NCBI GenBank assembly: GCA_029931975.1
Contig: JAOZQY010000010.1
Location: forward strand, 16,089 to 80,088
Direction of reading: 5' to 3'
Source: Bacteroidales bacterium
GTDB lineage: Bacteria; Bacteroidota; Bacteroidia; Bacteroidales; GCA-2748055
DNA: 64,000 bases
Positions 55,415-63,454 of the stretch are shown here, one piece after another (positions within the stretch are counted from its first letter, which is position 1; every line of letters begins with the position of its first letter). The position numbers were made by a program, and so were the translations under genes. A model generated the notes under the pieces. It was not told where the DNA came from and searched no databases. It worked only from the letters and a program-made list of their open reading frames with translations.

Positions 55415-56926
55415 ATGAAAAAATCCAAAAAAATCACTCGCAGGCAATTTGTGGGGACAACTGCTACTGTCGCTGCTTTCACTGTTGTTCCCAGGTATGT
55501 GCTTGGAGGAAAGGGCTACACGGCACCAAGTGATAAGCTTAATATTGCATATATCGGGTGCGGAACCCAGGGGATCCGGGAGATGGCCGGTCTGCTTAGG
55601 GAAGAGGACATTCAAATCACCTCTGTATGTGATCCTAATAAATTCACCACCGACTATGTGGATTGGTCCCTCAATGGCATTCGGAATGTCATGCGACGTG
55701 CTTTGGAAGATCCTGAATGGGGAAGTGGCCTGGATGGAATTCCGGGTGGACGTGATGTGGGACAGGAACTGGTGGAGGAATATTATGCTCTGAAGAGCGG
55801 GCAGGGAAGTTACAGTGGATGTAAGTCCTACATTGATTTCAGGGAGTTATTGGAAAAAGAAACAGATATCGATACCGTAAAAATCATGACCCCCGATCAT
55901 CTTCATGCGCCTGTATCCATTGCTTCCATGAAAAAGGGAAAACACGTGGTGATACATAAGCCCATTGCCAACCGCATGAAGGAGGCCCTGCTTGCTATTG
56001 ATACAGCCAGACAAACGAGTGTTGGTTCACATCTGCTGGCTTGGAGTGAGAGAAGCGGACTGGATGTGGCCAGGGAGTGGATCAAGCAGGGAGTCATCGG
56101 AAATCTGACAGAGATCCATAACTGGTCGAACCGGCCCGTCTGGCCGCAATGGACAGCGAATCCCAAAGAGGTAAAGCCCATTCCTGATGGATTTGACTGG
56201 CAGCTATGGCTGGGGCCAGAGCCCGACCGTCCTTACCACCCCAACTACACCCATGCAGTGTTCCGGGGCTGGTATGATTTTGGTGCAGGAAGCATTGCCG
56301 ATATGGGGCACTATAGCCTGTGGCCCCTCTTCCTCCAGTTCGGGATCAATACGGCGCCTTTGAGTGCCAGGGCTTATGGGACCACTACCTGCGAAGTGGT
56401 GAATCATGTAAGCAGGGGTGTACACAATAATGTGGCCTTCCCTTACTCCTGTATGATGGAATTTGATTTTCCGGAACAGGAAATCCTGCCTGCCTTTAAA
56501 CTTTACTGGTACGACGGAGGCATGAAACCTTTTACACCGGATGAACTGGATGGTGATGGCAAGGATCTGCCCCGGGAGGGAATGATGTTTGTGGGAGATA
56601 AGGGAAAGATCCTGGCCGGTTTCCGCGGAGAGAGCCCAAAGATCATTCCTGAAAAACTGATGGTAGAGCTCACCGGCTCTGACAAGCCCCCCAAAGAGGA
56701 GACCAACCGGAGCAATCGTGCCTGGATTGATGCCTTTAAGAGTGGTGAAGAATCGCCTGGTACCTTCCTGAAGGCAGCACCGGTGACACAGACCATTTTG
56801 CTTGGAGCAGTGGCCCTCAGAGCCGGGAAAAAGGTGGACTATGATTCTGAAAAGGTTGAGATCACCAATGTTCCAAAAGCTAATGAATTTCTAACAAGGA
56901 CATACAGAAAAGGATGGGAGTTGTAA
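55415..56926 (+). CDS. Tat-exported Gfo/Idh/MocA oxidoreductase, HKP variant
   Basis: 503 residues. Tat signal KKITRRQFVGTTATVAAFTV, Rossmann motif NIAYIGCGTQGIREM (G48, G50, G53), DTVKIMTPDHLHAPV, and HVVIHKPIANRMKE, where the family EKP triad reads HKP (181-183) with the catalytic lysine kept. C-terminal GAGSIADMGHYSLWP carries the usual Asp/His region. An insertion of about 40 residues after CDP (SLNGIRNVMRRALEDPEWG) distinguishes it from the other two. It is one base ahead of the sugar-isomerase-like gene, also Tat-exported, so both probably act on the same periplasmic sugar. Confidence 0.9.
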   Translation: MKKSKKITRRQFVGTTATVAAFTVVPRYVLGGKGYTAPSDKLNIAYIGCGTQGIREMAGLLREEDIQITSVCDPNKFTTDYVDWSLNGIRNVMRRALEDPEWGSGLDGIPGGRDVGQELVEEYYALKSGQGSYSGCKSYIDFRELLEKETDIDTVKIMTPDHLHAPVSIASMKKGKHVVIHKPIANRMKEALLAIDTARQTSVGSHLLAWSERSGLDVAREWIKQGVIGNLTEIHNWSNRPVWPQWTANPKEVKPIPDGFDWQLWLGPEPDRPYHPNYTHAVFRGWYDFGAGSIADMGHYSLWPLFLQFGINTAPLSARAYGTTTCEVVNHVSRGVHNNVAFPYSCMMEFDFPEQEILPAFKLYWYDGGMKPFTPDELDGDGKDLPREGMMFVGDKGKILAGFRGESPKIIPEKLMVELTGSDKPPKEETNRSNRAWIDAFKSGEESPGTFLKAAPVTQTILLGAVALRAGKKVDYDSEKVEITNVPKANEFLTRTYRKGWEL

Positions 56927-56927
56927 T

Positions 56928-57836
56928 ATGAAAAGACGAAAGTTTATTGAGAAATCAATGGGAATGGGAGCTGCCGGAGTTGTGGCTTCCTCTATGCTGG
57001 GATCTTGTGTTTCCCGGGAAGATAGTAAGCAAGCATCTGCTTCAGCACCTGTAATCAACAAGCCGGAGATGCCAGCCACTGATGATATTTCCATCGCACA
57101 ATGGTCATTGGTAGATGAGATCCGGCAGGGATTATGGACGACCCTCGACTTTCCAAAGCTGGCCAGGGAAGAGTTTGATATCAACGGGATAGAGTTTGTG
57201 AATACGCTTTTTGATGTTCCTCACATGGACTATCTGAATCAGTTGAAAAAAAATGCAGATGACTATGGTGTGTCCATGGTCTTGATTATGGTGGATGCAG
57301 AAGGCGATCCCTGTTCACCTGAGGCAAAAGTGCGAAAGCAATATGGCATCAACCATCGCAAGTGGATAGATGTGGCTCATTACCTGGGATGCCATACCAT
57401 CCGGACTAATTGCAGGGGACAGGAAGATGCCAGTCCGGAGGAGAACCTGGAATGGGCCGTGGATTCCTATCAGATATTGTTGGAGTATGCATCGGAAGCT
57501 GGAATTAATGTGGTCATTGAGAACCATGGCGGGGTATCCAATGATCCGGCCTGGATGGAAAAGCTCATTACTGAGCTTGATCATCCACTGTTTGGTTCAT
57601 ATCCCGATTGGCGGCAACCGGGTCCCGGGTTTGATAACCTGGCCTACCTGGAAAAGATGTTGCCCTATGCAAAGGGGATGTCCTACCGGAATCAACCCAC
57701 TGAAGAGCTGAGTGGAAGGATGATCCGTATGTCAAAGAAAATGGGGTATACCGGGTGGTACGGTATTGAGTCTTCTGGGCGGGATGCCATTCGTCAGGGT
57801 AAGGAACTCCTGACAAAGTACCTGGGTTTGGTTTAA
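56928..57836 (+). CDS. Tat-exported sugar phosphate isomerase/epimerase-like protein
   Basis: 302 residues. Twin-arginine start MKRRKFIEKSMGMGAAGVVA, ending LGSC, so it may also be a lipoprotein. The mature part is a xylose-isomerase-like (AP-endonuclease 2) TIM barrel: QWSLVDEIRQG, INGIEFVNTLFDVPH, GCHTIRTNCRG, NVVIENHGGVSND with E and H likely in the metal site, GMSYRN, GYTGWYGIESSG. Periplasmic forms accompany Gfo/Idh/MocA dehydrogenases and are thought to convert or cleave keto sugars; the reaction is not established. It starts 1 base after the Gfo/Idh/MocA stop, hence tightly coupled, and is convergent with the PKD protein gene. Confidence 0.87.
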   Translation: MKRRKFIEKSMGMGAAGVVASSMLGSCVSREDSKQASASAPVINKPEMPATDDISIAQWSLVDEIRQGLWTTLDFPKLAREEFDINGIEFVNTLFDVPHMDYLNQLKKNADDYGVSMVLIMVDAEGDPCSPEAKVRKQYGINHRKWIDVAHYLGCHTIRTNCRGQEDASPEENLEWAVDSYQILLEYASEAGINVVIENHGGVSNDPAWMEKLITELDHPLFGSYPDWRQPGPGFDNLAYLEKMLPYAKGMSYRNQPTEELSGRMIRMSKKMGYTGWYGIESSGRDAIRQGKELLTKYLGLV

Positions 57837-57870
57837 TAATTCCAATCCAGACAGGTGTATTTGTTTTTAC

Positions 57871-59538
57871 TTAATGGAGGAAGGTAAGATCACCGGAAAG
57901 AACTACCTGTTCTCCACCGGCATAGGTGATCCACGCTTTGTATATATAGACACCCTGAGTGGCCAGGACGCTTGAGTCAATATAGCCATCCCATCCCACG
58001 TAGAGCTCATTGCTTTCAAAAACCCGGTGTCCGACACGGTTCAGGATAATCATTCTGAGAGCAGTGGCATTTTCCACATTGGGGTGAAAAACTGTGTTGT
58101 CATCATTCCCGGGGGTCCACGCTCCACCGGTGGGTCCGGAACCATTCCACTTAAAGGCAGTGGGGAACACGCTGCTCCCTTCCCCTGCAGTAATGGTTAC
58201 CAGCTGTTCCCGGATCAGGGTGTCGGCGCATTCTTCCATGCTCCACGCGTAAAGAGTAATAGTATATGTTCCTTTATTTGCGAACATATGGGTGGGACTA
58301 TCTTCTTCAGATGTATGTCCGTCACCAAAATCCCATAAATAGCGGATGGCATTGAGGGAATTGTTCTCAAAGCTAATTTCTCCCTGGTTACTGGTTTGCG
58401 TGATGTCAGGTTCAAAGGCTGTAATGGGCCGGTCATATACAGAGATGATCTGCTCAATGCTATCCTTTCCTGAAAGCCCGGTGGCTATCAGTTTCACATG
58501 ATATGCTTTGCTTTCCCAGAAACTGTGAGAGGGATTGGTTTTTGTGGAGTAGGTTCCATCGTCAAAATCCCACTGGTAGCTTTCGGCATACTGGCTATTG
58601 TTGCTGAAGGAAACCAGCAGGGGAGGGCAGCCGGAAGTATCAGGTAAAAAACGGGCCTCCGGTTTCGGGGGACGAATCTCGATCTGCTTTGTAATACTAC
58701 CCTGGCAATGGGAAGTGAACCATTCCATTTCAATATCGTATATACCCCAGGTGCTGTAAACATGTTCGCCAGGATCTCTGGTGAAATTCCTGGAAGCATC
58801 TCCAAAATCCCATTTAAAATCCCAGTCGCCCGGACTGGTGGTATTGGTCAGGCTTACAGTGGTATTGGGGTGGAAAAGCAAAGCGGAATCTATGGTAAAA
58901 CCGGCAGTGGGAGCAGGGTAGAGCGTGAAATGGCTCATGAGTGAATCGGCACATCCGGCTGCTGTTACCACTTTCAGCCGGGTATCATAGATGATCTCAT
59001 CCACATCCTCCTCATTGATATAGGTGTGGCTGACCCAGTTAGTTGCTGAACTGGTAGGGGGTCCCTCTCCAAAATCCCAGGTATAGGAGGGATAACCCTC
59101 CATGCCCCTGAATATGACGGTGGCCGGACTACACTGGGTATCATATTCAGCATTGAAAATCATATCCGGCCAGGGATTCACTACCATAATTACTGTATCA
59201 TTGACCTCGTTTTCGAGGGACAAATATTCTTGCCGCTCAATGATTTTGTGAATGATATATTCGTTGTATCCAGGTTGATTGTTGAGGTATAGGATAAATA
59301 TGCCCGATGAGAGATTGACAAGGGTATCCCTGGTTCCCCTCACTTCAACTATCAGGTCGAAACGGGAAGTATCAATCTCTCCTGTGATCAGGATCTCAGC
59401 TGTAGTCAGATTATTACTCTGCTGGCACCAGGCCGAATCTGCGGTCAGAATTTCAGCAAAAGGAAGTTCCTGCCCGTATCCGGATACGGAAATAAGAAGA
59501 GTCCATAAGATGATGAGCAATATTGCTCGTCCTTTCAT
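57871..59538 (-). CDS. PKD-repeat protein with T9SS type B (gliding-motility) C-terminal domain
   Basis: 555 residues. Signal peptide ends SGYGQ. Four PKD-type beta-sandwiches can be picked out by their core: YTWDFGEGPP near 152, FKWDFGDASRN near 242, YQWDFDDGTYS near 322 and YLWDFGDGHTSEE near 402. The last 90-100 residues (FPTAFKWNGSGPTGGAWTPG, LRMIILNRVGHRVFESNE, GVYIYKAWITYAGGEQ) are a CHU_C/type B sorting domain, which sends the protein to the surface through the type IX system. The conserved long type B domain often goes with PorP/SprF-like partners, not seen here. Probable surface adhesin or glycan-binding protein. It follows the Gfo/Idh/MocA gene by 25 bases on the same strand. Confidence 0.9.
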   Translation of the reverse strand: MKGRAILLIILWTLLISVSGYGQELPFAEILTADSAWCQQSNNLTTAEILITGEIDTSRFDLIVEVRGTRDTLVNLSSGIFILYLNNQPGYNEYIIHKIIERQEYLSLENEVNDTVIMVVNPWPDMIFNAEYDTQCSPATVIFRGMEGYPSYTWDFGEGPPTSSATNWVSHTYINEEDVDEIIYDTRLKVVTAAGCADSLMSHFTLYPAPTAGFTIDSALLFHPNTTVSLTNTTSPGDWDFKWDFGDASRNFTRDPGEHVYSTWGIYDIEMEWFTSHCQGSITKQIEIRPPKPEARFLPDTSGCPPLLVSFSNNSQYAESYQWDFDDGTYSTKTNPSHSFWESKAYHVKLIATGLSGKDSIEQIISVYDRPITAFEPDITQTSNQGEISFENNSLNAIRYLWDFGDGHTSEEDSPTHMFANKGTYTITLYAWSMEECADTLIREQLVTITAGEGSSVFPTAFKWNGSGPTGGAWTPGNDDNTVFHPNVENATALRMIILNRVGHRVFESNELYVGWDGYIDSSVLATQGVYIYKAWITYAGGEQVVLSGDLTFLH

Positions 59539-59563
59539 ACAGGAAATTTAAAACTTTATATTC

Positions 59564-60850
59564 CTAATAGTCATTCAAATCCCATGGTCCGCGGAAAGGT
59601 CTTGTGAGCATGCTGTTTGCATCATCATCGTCGATGAACCTTTCATGAGTCGGCTTCCATTTCAGCGAACGTTCAAGTGAATAGGCCATATTAACAATAT
59701 TACATAATGAGGCTGTTCTGTGGCCTGTCTCCACATCAGAAACGGGGCGGGTTCTCTTCTTGATGGCATCCACCCAGTCCTGGTAGTGGTCATCGCTCTT
59801 ATAAAGAGCTGTGTCACTTTCCTTCAATTTAAACTCGGTTAAGCCCTCCATATCGGAGCGGTAAAAGCTGCGGCTCACTTCTATTTTTCCTTCCGAGCCC
59901 AGGAATTGAACGGCATTTCCTTCTCCCCAGTCCACGTGATTCATCACAACACCATTTTCGTATATCATTTTCATCCCTCTATTGGAGCGGGTTTCCGGCG
60001 GGATAAACTCAATCGGGCCGGACTTATCCATGCCCATGGCCCACTGGCCAATGTCGAACATATGTGCTCCCCAATCAGTGATCATTCCACCTCCAAAGCC
60101 CCTGTAACTTCTCCAGTTGGCCCAGGAATTGGATTCGATGGGAGGAGCAAGATCCGGGTTATAATTCCTGAACAGTGAGGGTCCTACCCAGAGGTCCCAA
60201 TTCAGATAATCCGGCACATCAATTGCAGGCAGTTCACATGCCATCACCGGGTCCCCCACATTCACATTGATCTCACGCACCTCTCCGATGTAGCCATTGG
60301 AGACCATCTCACAGGCATGTCTGAAATTTCTCCAGGAACGTTGCATATTCCCGGTCTGAAAGACCCTGTCATATTTCCGTGTGGCATTCACCATGGCCCT
60401 GCCCTCTGCCACAGTCAGTGCCATGGGCTTCTCGCAATAAATATCTTTACCTGCTTTGGCAGCATCAATAGCCATCATGGCGTGCCAGTGATCGGGAGCA
60501 GCAATAACCACTGCATCGATATCTTTTCTCTCCAGGAGCTCCCTGTAATTCTCATAGGTGTCGACCTGCTGAGTTCCACCATCCAGCTTTCCGGTATTTA
60601 ATTTTTCAGCAGCGGCTTTAAAACGGGCCAGTTTAAGCGTGTCCACATCGCAGGCAGCCAGGACCATGGTTTCGGGACATTTGCCAATACTACCAAGCAG
60701 TCCCATGCTCTGTTTACCCACCCCGATATATCCAAGGTTGATTCTATCGCCCGGGGCGATTTTCTCTTCTTTTCCAAAAACATGTCCGGGAACAACTGTA
60801 AAGGCACCGGCGGCAACTGCCGATCTCCCGATAAAATCTCTTCTTTTCAT
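59564..60850 (-). CDS. Tat-exported Gfo/Idh/MocA oxidoreductase, canonical EKP
   Basis: 428 residues. Tat signal MKRRDFIGRSAVAAGAFTVV, Rossmann start INLGYIGVGKQSMGLLG, DAVVIAAPDHWHAMMAI, and the standard catalytic triad in DIYCEKPMALT (EKP 140-142). The C-terminal domain includes GGGMITDWGAHMFDIGQW with the expected Asp and His. It is the most typical of the three oxidoreductases and should oxidise a sugar with NAD in the periplasm. It lies 75 bases after the guanine deaminase stop and 25 bases before the PKD protein gene, all on the minus strand. The product ends with PFRGPWDLNDY, a common end in this Tat subgroup. Confidence 0.92.
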   Translation of the reverse strand: MKRRDFIGRSAVAAGAFTVVPGHVFGKEEKIAPGDRINLGYIGVGKQSMGLLGSIGKCPETMVLAACDVDTLKLARFKAAAEKLNTGKLDGGTQQVDTYENYRELLERKDIDAVVIAAPDHWHAMMAIDAAKAGKDIYCEKPMALTVAEGRAMVNATRKYDRVFQTGNMQRSWRNFRHACEMVSNGYIGEVREINVNVGDPVMACELPAIDVPDYLNWDLWVGPSLFRNYNPDLAPPIESNSWANWRSYRGFGGGMITDWGAHMFDIGQWAMGMDKSGPIEFIPPETRSNRGMKMIYENGVVMNHVDWGEGNAVQFLGSEGKIEVSRSFYRSDMEGLTEFKLKESDTALYKSDDHYQDWVDAIKKRTRPVSDVETGHRTASLCNIVNMAYSLERSLKWKPTHERFIDDDDANSMLTRPFRGPWDLNDY

Positions 60851-60925
60851 TTAGGCTTTAGCATTTGTGTTGTGAACTCATAAAAATAACAGATGATCTT
60901 CAAATCCCAAGGGAAGAGGCTTAGA

Positions 60926-61408
60926 TTAGTAGATGTTCTTCCCTTCCAATCCCATCCATTCTTTAATAAGCTGTTCCATTTCCGGTACCACAATCCGGGA
61001 TGTTTTGATCTCCCGCTGATTCCTGTCCAGAGAGAACTCATGGTAAAGGTGTTTGTCCATGAACCCAATCTTTTCAGCATCGCTGCGACCATTGCAGAAA
61101 TACAGGGAACGTATATCTGCCCAGTAGATGGCTCCCAGACACATGGGACAGGGTTCGAAGTTGGAATAGATTACAGCGCCGGTGAGATGAGGCTTAGCTG
61201 CATTCAGGCAGGCATCCCGGATGGCATTTACCTCCGCATGTGCGGTTGGATCGTTGGATGTCAGTACTGTATTGTGTCCTCTTCCTATGATTTCTCCATT
61301 CTTAGTAATCACAGCGCCAAAGGGACCTCCTTCACCGGCACGCATGCCAATGAAAGCCTCTTTCACGGCTAGTTCAAGGAAGGAAAGATGATCCCTGTTT
61401 TGTTGCAT
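60926..61408 (-). CDS. guaD: guanine deaminase (CMP/dCMP-type zinc deaminase)
   Basis: 160 residues from ATG 61408; the frame is open to 61456, but MQQNRDHLSFLELAV aligns better with the family start. Zinc deaminase motifs: SNDPTAHAEVNAIR with H57 and the proton-shuttling E59, and EPCPMCLGAIYWA with C87 and C90. These, together with GEGGPFGAVI and the DAEKIGF-MDKHLYHEF region, match the GuaD group converting guanine to xanthine and ammonia, rather than the tRNA adenosine deaminase TadA. The family swaps its C-terminal helix between subunits, which would explain the conserved tail. Cytoplasmic purine salvage. Not obviously linked to the sugar genes around it. Confidence 0.85.
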   Translation of the reverse strand: MQQNRDHLSFLELAVKEAFIGMRAGEGGPFGAVITKNGEIIGRGHNTVLTSNDPTAHAEVNAIRDACLNAAKPHLTGAVIYSNFEPCPMCLGAIYWADIRSLYFCNGRSDAEKIGFMDKHLYHEFSLDRNQREIKTSRIVVPEMEQLIKEWMGLEGKNIY

Positions 61409-61482
61409 GGATATAAAAGTAGTAATTGTATTCTTAAGTACATTGCATATATGCATTCAAAACTCATAATAGTTTGGTTTCA

Positions 61483-62215
61483 ATGAAATTCGGATACTTC
61501 GACGACAGTAAGAGAGTATGTAATTACCAATCCCCGCACCCCCTATCCCTGGATCAATTATTTGGGCAATGAGGATTTTTTCTCCATCCTTACCAATACC
61601 GCAGGTGGGTACAGTTTTTTATAAAGACGCAAGGTTGAGACGGATCACCCGATACAGGTACAACAACCTTCCGGTGGATGATGGGGGATAATATTTTTAT
61701 ATCAATGAGAATGAAAAAGTCTGGTCTCCGGGATGGAAGCCCGTAAAACCGAACTGGACCGTTATGAGTGCAGGCATGGGTTGGGGTATACTAAGATTAG
61801 CGGTGAAGTGGATCAAGTGGAGATTGTGGATTCCACCATCTGCCATAAGACCGAACCCTATGTATATTCCCAGATGATTGCCGGCAAGGATGCCTATAAG
61901 CCGGGAGAGGCTAAAAACAGCTGGCTCACGGGAACGGCCTCCTGGAACTTCTATGCTATTTCGCAGTTTATCCTGGGCATCCGCACCGACTTTGATGGTT
62001 TAGTGATCAATCCGGTCATTCCAAAAGCATGGGACGGCTATGTGGTCACACGTAAATTCAGGGGTGCCACTTACCGCATCGAGGTAAGTAATCCCGCGCA
62101 TGTTTCCACAGGAATAGCAGAATTGAGCCTCAATGGTGAGAAGCTGGAAGGCAATCTGGTTCCCATCTGTCAGGAGGGCAGTGTGAATAAGGTAGGGGTT
62201 GTTTTGGGCAAGTAG
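61483..62215 (+). pseudogene. wrecked GH94 phosphorylase (chitobiose/cellobiose phosphorylase type)
   Basis: ATG 61483 starts [11 protein letters not shown], a GH94-like opening, then the frame changes by a 2-base loss. Pieces in shifting frames read [48 protein letters not shown], a TAA, YFYINENEKVWSPGW, then TELDRYECRHGLGYTKISGE. After that the sequence jumps to TEPYVYSQMIAGKDAYKPGE, TGTASWNFYAISQFILGIRT and GLVINPVIPKAWDGY to the stop, which is the GH94 C terminus. Intact enzymes have about 800 residues; some 530 central residues, including the catalytic acid region, are gone. At least three frameshifts and one stop accompany the deletion. The ancestral enzyme phosphorolysed a beta-1,4-linked disaccharide. 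Confidence 0.82.
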
Positions 62216-62218
62216 TGC

Positions 62219-62258
62219 ATGATGTTATCATTTGCATACGATCATTTGATTGCATCAC
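62219..62258. repeat. 40-bp palindromic element, copy 2 (imperfect)
   Basis: ATGATGTTATCATTTG (62219-62234), centre CATACGAT, CATTTGATTGCATCAC (62243-62258). The arms pair at about 11 of 16 positions. The reverse complement matches the element at 17767-17806 at about 34 of 40 positions, including the centre ATCGTAT. Like copy 1 it sits between convergent genes just after a decayed plus-strand gene. Confidence 0.75.
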
Positions 62259-62275
62259 AGCCCAATGGGCCGGAG

Positions 62276-63454
62276 CTATGACTTTATATAATCTTTATTT
62301 TGGTCGATCAGCCTGTTAATCTGCTGCACCGAAGCAGCCGAGCGGAGTCTGTCTTCCGGCGTATGCATGCAATAGTCAACCAGCTGATCGATGGTGGAAG
62401 TGGCCACATGCATACGGGTATCGGATGAGGCGTAGTAGATAAATACCTTGCCATCCTCATCGGCAATCCATCCATTGGTAAACAGAACATTGGAGACATC
62501 GCCCACACGTTCCTCCCCCAGCGGTCCCATAAAGAGTCCGGCTGGTTTGTGAATTATCCGTGTGGGATCTTCCGCAGCAGTCATAAACATATAAAGCGTA
62601 TACCTCAACCCGGCTGCACAGTTCCTGACTCCGTGGGCCAGGTTGAGCCAACCCTGTTCAGTTCTGATAGGGGCAGGGCCCTGGCCATTCTTCAACTCAT
62701 AAATGGTATGGTAGGTTTTGGCATCCAGGATCTTTTCTTCCTTTACCTCCGCATTGACCATGGAGTCGGAGACACCAAAGGCAATTCCACCTCCCGAACC
62801 CGTATCGATAAACCCATCCTGGGGCCGGGTATAAAAACCATATTTACCATGGATGAATTCGGGGTGCAGCACCACGTTACGCTGCTGACCGCCATAGGTA
62901 ATCAGGTCGGGAAGCCTCTCCCAGTCCACAAGGTCTTTTGTGCGGGCAATCCCTGCTGCTGCCACGGCGCTGCTGGTATCTCCCCCGGGTGCTTCAGGGT
63001 CTTTTCGTTCAGTACAGAAAACCCCATAGATATATCCATCCTCATGGGCTGTGAGCCTGAGGTCATACACATTGGTGTCGGGATTTTCGGTTTCGGGCAT
63101 AGTCAGGGGACGTTCCCAGAACCTGAAATTATCCACCCCGTTGGGACTCTCGGCAATGGCGAAAAAGGACTTGCGGTCGTTGCCTTCTCCACGTACTGCC
63201 AGCAGGTACTTACCCTTCCACTTGATGGCCCCGGCATTAAATGCTGCATTAAAACTGATACGTTCCATAAAGCGGGGATTGGTCTCCGGGTTAAAATCGA
63301 AGCGCCACTCCATGGGGTAGTGATCGCGGGTAAGTATGGGATATTCATAGCGGCTGAAAATGCCGTTTGTGCTAAAAAGCATCTTATTCTTCCTGCTCAG
63401 TAAGGCCTCATGTTCCTTGCGAATGGCCTCCTGGCGTTCCTCAAATAGATTCAT
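62276..63454 (-). CDS. GH130 mannosyl-glucose/mannoside phosphorylase
   Basis: 392 residues from ATG 63454 (MNLFEERQEAIRKEHE); the open frame continues 43 codons into the neighbouring gene. GH130 five-bladed propeller signatures: NAAFNAGAIKWKGKYLLAVR, ESPNGVDNFRFW, NVYDLRLTAHEDGYIYGVFC, GGQQRNVVLHPEF, YTRPQDGFIDTGSGGGIAFG, GVRNCAAGLRYTLYMFM. This is the GH130 subfamily 1 pattern of 4-O-beta-D-mannosyl-D-glucose phosphorylase, which splits mannosylglucose with phosphate to mannose-1-P and glucose. The preceding gene, overlapping by 14 bases, is a 2-epimerase that makes this substrate from mannobiose, so the two form one pathway of beta-mannan use in the cytoplasm. Confidence 0.9.
   Translation of the reverse strand: MNLFEERQEAIRKEHEALLSRKNKMLFSTNGIFSRYEYPILTRDHYPMEWRFDFNPETNPRFMERISFNAAFNAGAIKWKGKYLLAVRGEGNDRKSFFAIAESPNGVDNFRFWERPLTMPETENPDTNVYDLRLTAHEDGYIYGVFCTERKDPEAPGGDTSSAVAAAGIARTKDLVDWERLPDLITYGGQQRNVVLHPEFIHGKYGFYTRPQDGFIDTGSGGGIAFGVSDSMVNAEVKEEKILDAKTYHTIYELKNGQGPAPIRTEQGWLNLAHGVRNCAAGLRYTLYMFMTAAEDPTRIIHKPAGLFMGPLGEERVGDVSNVLFTNGWIADEDGKVFIYYASSDTRMHVATSTIDQLVDYCMHTPEDRLRSAASVQQINRLIDQNKDYIKS

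Noticed and set aside
193..61740. Stop-codon recoding as an explanation for the in-frame stops
   Set aside because: The interruptions use TAA and TGA alike, occur with frameshifts and deletions, and intact genes nearby end in all three stops.
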